From: Pseudomonadota bacterium
Lineage (GTDB): Bacteria > Pseudomonadota > Gammaproteobacteria > Burkholderiales > Burkholderiaceae
NCBI GenBank assembly: GCA_021783435.1
Contig: JAJXUC010000019.1
Coordinates: forward strand, 1-37,019
Length of the DNA: 37,019 bases
Reading direction: 5' to 3'
This document shows positions 32,359 to 37,019 of the stretch, in pieces. The notes below the pieces were generated by a model. That model was not told where the DNA came from. It saw nothing but the letters and a program-made list of their open reading frames with translations, and made no database searches. The first letter of the stretch is position 1. Every line of letters begins with the position of its first letter. Both the position numbers and the translations under genes were made by a program.

Positions 32359-33780
32359 ATGCCTGACTTCGACGAAATGCACGCGGCCGATGGCGCCGTG
32401 CGACCCCATTACGCCGGCTATGACCAGTGGCTCGGAGCGCAGCCGCCGCTGGCGATGCAGGCCAAGCGCGAGGAGGCGGAGCTGATCTTTCGCCGCGTCG
32501 GCATCACCTTCGCGGTGTATGGCGACGACGCCGGCACCGAGCGCCTCATCCCCTTCGATCTGATTCCGCGCATCATCCCGGCGCACGAGTGGCGCCACCT
32601 GGAAGCCGGGCTGAAGCAGCGCGTGGCGGCGCTCAACCGCTTTTTGCACGACATCTACCACGACCAGGACATCCTGCGCGCCGGCGTCATCCCCGCCGAG
32701 CAGGTGCTGGGCAACGCGCAGTACCGGCCGCAGATGCGGGGCATCACCCTGCCGCAGCAGGTCTATGCGCAGATTGCCGGGGTGGACATCGTGCGCGCCG
32801 CCAACGCCCAGGGCGAAGGCGAGTTCTATGTGCTGGAAGACAATCTGCGCGTGCCCTCGGGAGTGAGCTACATGCTGGAAAACCGGCGCATGATGATGCG
32901 CCTATTCCCCGGCCTGTTCGCCCGCCACCCGGTGGCTCCGGTGGCCCATTACCCCGACCTGCTGCTGGAAAAACTGCGCGCCGTGGCGCCGCCCGCGGTC
33001 AACGACCCCACCGTGGTGGTGCTCACGCCGGGCATGTACAACTCGGCCTACTTCGAGCATGCCTTTCTGGCGCAGCAAATGGGCATCGAGCTGGTGGAAG
33101 GCAAGGATCTGTACGTGGAGGACGACTTCGTCTACATGCGCACCACGCAGGGGCCGCAGCGGGTGGACGTGATCTACCGCCGCATCGACGACGACTTCCT
33201 CGACCCGCAAGCCTTCCGCGCCGACTCCGCCATCGGCTGCACTGGGCTGATGGCGGCCTACCGCGCCGGCAACGTCAATCTGGCCAACGCCATCGGCACC
33301 GGCGTGGCCGACGACAAATCCATCTACCCCTACGTACCGGCGATGATCGCGTTCTATCTCGGCGAAAAACCCCTGCTCAACAACGTGCCCACCCACCAGT
33401 GCCGCGAGGCCGACGGTCTGGGCTACGTGCTGGCACATCTGCCCGAGCTGGTGGTCAAGGAGGTGCATGGCGCCGGCGGCTACGGCATGCTGGTGGGCCC
33501 GGCGGCGAGCCAGGCCGAGCTGGCCGATTTCGCCGCCAGGCTCAAGGCCCACCCCGAGCGCTACATCGCCCAGCCGACGCTGGCGCTGTCCACCTGCCCC
33601 ATCTTCGTCGAGGTCGGCATCGCGCCGCGCCACATCGACCTGCGGCCGTTCGTGTTGTCGGGAAAAACGGTCTCGCTGGTGCCCGGCGGCCTCACCCGCG
33701 TGGCGCTGGCCGAAGGGTCTCTGGTGGTCAATTCTTCCCAGGGCGGTGGCACCAAGGACACCTGGGTCCTGGAGCGCTGA
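32359..33780 (+). CDS. circularly permuted type 2 ATP-grasp protein
   Basis: A 473-aa protein of the circularly permuted ATP-grasp family (DUF404/DUF407). Landmarks: HYAGYDQWLG near the start, VLEDNLRVPSGVSYMLENRR, MYNSAYFEHAFLAQQMGIEL, VDVIYRRIDDDFLDP, VVKEVHGAGGYGMLVGP and the end SSQGGGTKDTWVLER. ATP-grasp enzymes join a carboxylate to an amine through an acyl phosphate; this group is predicted to build or attach peptides, but the substrate is not known. First gene of the cluster; the alpha-E gene begins one base after its stop codon. ATG at 32359 starts the family homology; no strong ribosome binding site. Confidence 0.93.
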   Translation: MPDFDEMHAADGAVRPHYAGYDQWLGAQPPLAMQAKREEAELIFRRVGITFAVYGDDAGTERLIPFDLIPRIIPAHEWRHLEAGLKQRVAALNRFLHDIYHDQDILRAGVIPAEQVLGNAQYRPQMRGITLPQQVYAQIAGVDIVRAANAQGEGEFYVLEDNLRVPSGVSYMLENRRMMMRLFPGLFARHPVAPVAHYPDLLLEKLRAVAPPAVNDPTVVVLTPGMYNSAYFEHAFLAQQMGIELVEGKDLYVEDDFVYMRTTQGPQRVDVIYRRIDDDFLDPQAFRADSAIGCTGLMAAYRAGNVNLANAIGTGVADDKSIYPYVPAMIAFYLGEKPLLNNVPTHQCREADGLGYVLAHLPELVVKEVHGAGGYGMLVGPAASQAELADFAARLKAHPERYIAQPTLALSTCPIFVEVGIAPRHIDLRPFVLSGKTVSLVPGGLTRVALAEGSLVVNSSQGGGTKDTWVLER

Positions 33781-34758
33781 ATGCTGAGCCGCACTGCCGA
33801 TCATCTGTTCTGGATGGCCCGCTACACCGAGCGCGCCGAAAACACCGCGCGCATGCTCGACGTGCAGCACCAGGCCGCGCTCCTGCCCCAGCCCGACGCC
33901 GGCAGCGCCGCCGCGGCGCGCTCGGCGGAGCATCTCGACTGGCAAGGCCTGCTGGGCATCTCCGAGCTGACCGAGGCTTACACCGCGCGTCACGGTGACA
34001 TCGAAGCCGGCAAGGTGCTGGACTTCATGGTCAGCGACATGGGCAATCTCTCGTCCATCCAGAGCTGTTTGCGCGCGGCGCGCGAAAACGCCCGCGCGGT
34101 GCGCGGCGCCATCACCACCGAGGTGTGGGAAACCATCAACCAGACCTGGCTGGAATCGTGGCGGCTGCTGGCAGACGGCCGCTTCGAGCGCGACCCGGCC
34201 GAGTACTTCGAGTGGGTGAAAAACCGCTCGCATCTCTCGCGCGGCGTCACCTCCGGCACCATGCTGCAGGACGAGGCGTTTCACTTCCTGCGCATCGGCA
34301 CCTTTCTGGAGCGCGCCGACAACACCGCGCGCCTGCTGGATGTGAAGTTCCACGCGCTGCAAGCCGAATTCCACGGCTCGGCCAACGGCAGGCTGCAGGA
34401 ATACGACTTCTATTACTGGTCGAGCGTGCTGCGCTCGGTCTCGGGTTTCGAGGTGTACCGCAAGGTCTACCGCGACGTCATCACCCCCGAGCGCGTGGCC
34501 GAGTTGCTCATTTTGCGGCCCGACATGCCGCGCTCACTCGCCGCCTGCCTGCTGGAAGGCACGGTGCATTTGCGCGCCGTGGCCAACCGCGGCTCGCAGG
34601 AAACCCTGCGCCGTGCCGGCCTGCTCAACGCCGAGCTGCAATACGGCCAGGTGGCCGAAATCATGGCCACCGGCCTGCACGCCTGGCTCACCCGGTTTCT
34701 CGAACGCATCAACGACCTGGGCAACAGCATCAGCCAGGACTTTCTGGTGGCCTCCTGA
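33781..34758 (+). CDS. alpha-E domain protein (DUF403)
   Basis: A 325-aa all-helical protein that begins MLSRTADHLFWMARYTERAE, the hallmark of the alpha-E family; also GVTSGTMLQDEAFHFLRIGT and FLERADNTARLLDVKFHAL. The family always occurs next to the circularly permuted ATP-grasp protein and probably works with it; its own chemistry is unknown. The ATG directly follows the ATP-grasp stop codon (33778-33780), so the two are translationally coupled. Confidence 0.95.
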   Translation: MLSRTADHLFWMARYTERAENTARMLDVQHQAALLPQPDAGSAAAARSAEHLDWQGLLGISELTEAYTARHGDIEAGKVLDFMVSDMGNLSSIQSCLRAARENARAVRGAITTEVWETINQTWLESWRLLADGRFERDPAEYFEWVKNRSHLSRGVTSGTMLQDEAFHFLRIGTFLERADNTARLLDVKFHALQAEFHGSANGRLQEYDFYYWSSVLRSVSGFEVYRKVYRDVITPERVAELLILRPDMPRSLAACLLEGTVHLRAVANRGSQETLRRAGLLNAELQYGQVAEIMATGLHAWLTRFLERINDLGNSISQDFLVAS

Positions 34759-34894
34759 GCGCGCCCGACATCCCCACACATGCCGCTGCGATGATCCTCG
34801 ACCCGCCGTCGCCGCCAGTCGCACGCCCCCTGTCTCGCAACATCCCTTTCCGCCGCCTTCACGCGTTCGCCGCCCCAAGTCCACAGGTGCCTCC

Positions 34895-37019
34895 ATGGCC
34901 ATCCACGTCGCCTTAAGCCACATCACCACCTACCGCTTCGACCGGCCTGTCAACCTCTCCCCTCATGTGGTACGCCTGCGCCCGGCGCCGCATTGCCGCA
35001 CACCCATCCTGTCGTTCAGCCAGCGGGTCGAGCCGGACGAGCATTTCGTCAACTGGCTGCAGGATCCGTTCGCCAACTACCAGGCGCGGCTGGTGTTCCC
35101 CGAGAAGACACAACTGCTGCAGATCGCCGTCGACCTGGTGGCCGAGATGTCGGTCTACAACCCCTTCGACTTTTTTCTCGAACCCGAGGCTGCCGAGTTC
35201 CCCTTCCGCTATGCGCCCGAACTGCAGGAGGAGCTGGCGCCTTACCTGCAGACCGGCCCCCGCACCCCCAGGCTGGCGGCGCTGCTCGACAGCATCGACC
35301 TGAGCCAGCCGCAGCGCACGCAGGACTTCATCGTCGACATCAACCGCCGTCTGCAGCGCGACATCAGCTACCTCATCCGCATGGAGCCCGGGGTGCAGAC
35401 GCCCGAGCAGACCCTCGAACTCGCCTGCGGCTCCTGCCGCGACACCGGCTGGCTGCTGGTGCAGGTGCTGCGGCATCTGGGCCTGGCGGCGCGCTTCGTC
35501 TCCGGCTATCTCATCCAGCTCACGCCCGACGTCAAGGCGCTCGACGGCCCCAGCGGCGCCACGTCCGACTTCACCGACCTGCACGCCTGGTGCGAGGTGT
35601 TCCTGCCCGGTGCCGGCTGGATCGGCCTCGACCCCACCTCCGGCCTGCTCACCGGCGAAGGCCACATCCCGCTGGCCTGCAGCCCGTCGCCCTCCAGCGC
35701 CGCGCCGGTGGAAGGGCTGGTGGACGCATGCGAGGTCGACTTCAGCCACCACATGGCCGTGACGCGGGTGTACGAGTCGCCGCGCGTCACCAAGCCCTAC
35801 AACGACGACCAGTGGCAGGCCGTGCTGACCCTGGGCGAAGTGGTCGACCAGCAGCTCAGGAACGGCGACGTGCGCCTGACCCAGGGCGGCGAACCCACCT
35901 TCGTCGCCATCACCGACCGCGACGCGCCGGAGTGGAACACCGACGCGCAAGGCCCCACCAAACGCGGCTACGCCGGCGAGCTGATCCACCGCCTCATCTC
36001 CCGCTACGGCCCTGGCGGCTTTTTGCACTTCGGCCAGGGCAAGTGGTATCCGGGCGAGCAACTGCCGCGCTGGGCGCTGTCGGCCGTGTGGCGGCGCGAC
36101 GGCCAGCCCTGCTGGCACGATGCGTCGCTGTTCGCCGACGAGCGCCAGGGCGGCCAGGCCACCCTGGCGGACGCCCACACCTTCATGCTCGCCCTGGTGG
36201 ATGCGCTCGGCGTGAACCCGTCGCATGTGCAGCCCGGCTATGAAGACGCCTGGTACTACCTGTGGCGCGAGCGTCGCCTGCCGGTGAACGTCGACCCCTT
36301 CGACGCGCGGGTGGAGGACGAACTGGAACGCAAGCGCCTGCACCGCGTGTTCGAGCAGGGCCTGCGCACGCCCACCGGCTACGCCTTGCCGCTGCGGCGC
36401 GACGCCGCCAGCGCAGGAGCTTCCCCAGGCCTCGGGGCGGCCAACGGCGTCGCCCTGCGCGGGCCGCACTGGGTCTCCGGCCCCTGGTTTTTCCGCGACG
36501 AGCGCATGTATCTGTTCCCCGGCGACTCGGCCATGGGCTGGCGTCTGCCGCTGGACTCGCTGCCCTGGGCGACTGCCGGCGACCGCCAGGCCGACTTCAC
36601 CCCAGACCCGTTCGCGCCGCGCCGGCCGCTGCCCGACGCCGCGCCGCCGCGCCGCCAATTCGGCCCCGGCAGCGGTTGGGACGCGCACCGCACCGGGGAC
36701 GGTTTCGCCCAAGACGGCACGGTCGCGGTGCAGAAGCAGGAGCGCGGCGCACCAGCAGGGGGCGCAGGCAGGCCGGCGGCGGCGTCCACCGGCACGGCCG
36801 CCGCGGTCGAACTGCCGCCGGCCCGGTTCACCTCCGCCGCCAGCACCGTGCGCACCGCGCTGTGCGTGCAGGCGCGCGGGGGCATTCTCTATGTGTTCAT
36901 GCCGCCGCTGGCCGAGGTGGAAGACTATCTCGAACTGCTCGCCGCCATCGAGTCCACGGCGCAACGCCTGCAGGTCAAGCTGGTGCTCGAAGGCTACCCG
37001 CCGCCGCGCGACCCGCGCC
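34895..37019 (+). CDS. transglutaminase-like protein fused to DUF2126 (runs off the right edge)
   Basis: The first 708 codons are present with no stop. Residues 1-90 form the bacterial transglutaminase N-terminal domain (LSHITTYRFDRPVNLSPHVV). The papain-like core follows with C181 in CGSCRDTGWLL, H230 in DLHAWCEVF and D246 in GLDPTSG, a complete catalytic triad. From residue ~310 the DUF2126 part begins (VRLTQGGEPTFVAITDRD, then GPTKRGYAGELIHRLISRYG). Residues ~605-650 are a Gly/Ala/Pro-rich insert. Members are about 1,100 residues, so some 400 are missing. Probably a peptidase or amide-transfer enzyme working with the two genes upstream; 136 bases separate it from the alpha-E gene. Confidence 0.93.
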   Translation, partial: MAIHVALSHITTYRFDRPVNLSPHVVRLRPAPHCRTPILSFSQRVEPDEHFVNWLQDPFANYQARLVFPEKTQLLQIAVDLVAEMSVYNPFDFFLEPEAAEFPFRYAPELQEELAPYLQTGPRTPRLAALLDSIDLSQPQRTQDFIVDINRRLQRDISYLIRMEPGVQTPEQTLELACGSCRDTGWLLVQVLRHLGLAARFVSGYLIQLTPDVKALDGPSGATSDFTDLHAWCEVFLPGAGWIGLDPTSGLLTGEGHIPLACSPSPSSAAPVEGLVDACEVDFSHHMAVTRVYESPRVTKPYNDDQWQAVLTLGEVVDQQLRNGDVRLTQGGEPTFVAITDRDAPEWNTDAQGPTKRGYAGELIHRLISRYGPGGFLHFGQGKWYPGEQLPRWALSAVWRRDGQPCWHDASLFADERQGGQATLADAHTFMLALVDALGVNPSHVQPGYEDAWYYLWRERRLPVNVDPFDARVEDELERKRLHRVFEQGLRTPTGYALPLRRDAASAGASPGLGAANGVALRGPHWVSGPWFFRDERMYLFPGDSAMGWRLPLDSLPWATAGDRQADFTPDPFAPRRPLPDAAPPRRQFGPGSGWDAHRTGDGFAQDGTVAVQKQERGAPAGGAGRPAAASTGTAAAVELPPARFTSAASTVRTALCVQARGGILYVFMPPLAEVEDYLELLAAIESTAQRLQVKLVLEGYPPPRDPR

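Noticed and set aside
1..37019. CRISPR array, insertion sequence or rRNA genes
   Set aside because: No regularly spaced repeats, transposase motifs or rRNA signatures were seen.

Overview
The window is a GC-rich chromosomal segment that looks betaproteobacterial, most likely Burkholderiales. The signs are the gene content (hemE next to priA, lipB-lipA, a small SWIB-domain protein, a TTG-started lysine-rich small protein, a dctPQM TRAP transporter), the GC-rich codon use, and a recurring -10 element of the form CGACAAT. A Thiomonas-like sulfur or iron bacterium is possible because of a haem-binding outer-membrane porin, but the sequence alone does not fix the genus.

Layout. 1-595: the end of an integrated element. 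It holds the first 58 codons of a Fic-family gene on the minus strand, an AT-richer gene-poor stretch, and the 3' half of an initiator tRNA-fMet gene with its terminator, which I read as the chromosomal attachment site. 840-3641: ordinary chromosome with a BtuF-like binding protein, a DUF6790-like membrane protein, an AhpD/CMD-family protein and trxC. 3642-5759: a Cyc2-like fused cytochrome-porin behind an FNR-type site, then an orphan 91-aa protein. 5755-8748: TRAP transporter dctPQM on the minus strand. 9024-9569: a DUF3429 membrane protein. 9719-14551: a MocR-type regulator divergent from a three-gene unit (EamA exporter, PLP aminotransferase, PhzF-like protein). 14839-18881: SWIB protein, secreted PLD-type nuclease, TlpA-like thioredoxin, lipB-lipA and a small basic protein.

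18939-21765: malate synthase divergent from a LysR regulator. 21867-22028: a 53-aa membrane protein. 22102-25417: zur-znuA-znuC-znuB as one minus-strand unit behind a 23-bp inverted repeat that I propose as the Zur box. 25443-27260: a ClC channel with CBS domains. 27557-28189: an unrecognised protein. 28243-32154: hemE and priA, separated by a cluster of three consensus DnaA boxes and an AT-rich block. 32292-37019: a sigma-54-type promoter followed by a circularly permuted ATP-grasp protein, an alpha-E protein and a transglutaminase-DUF2126 fusion that runs off the end.

Most genes are familiar. The points worth a second look are the tRNA-fMet attachment site, the cytochrome-porin with an FNR site at about -41.5, the MocR operator repeats, the Zur box, the DnaA-box cluster between hemE and priA, and the sigma-54 promoter before the ATP-grasp/alpha-E/transglutaminase cluster, whose chemistry is still not well understood. 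All family assignments come from reading motifs; no database search was run.
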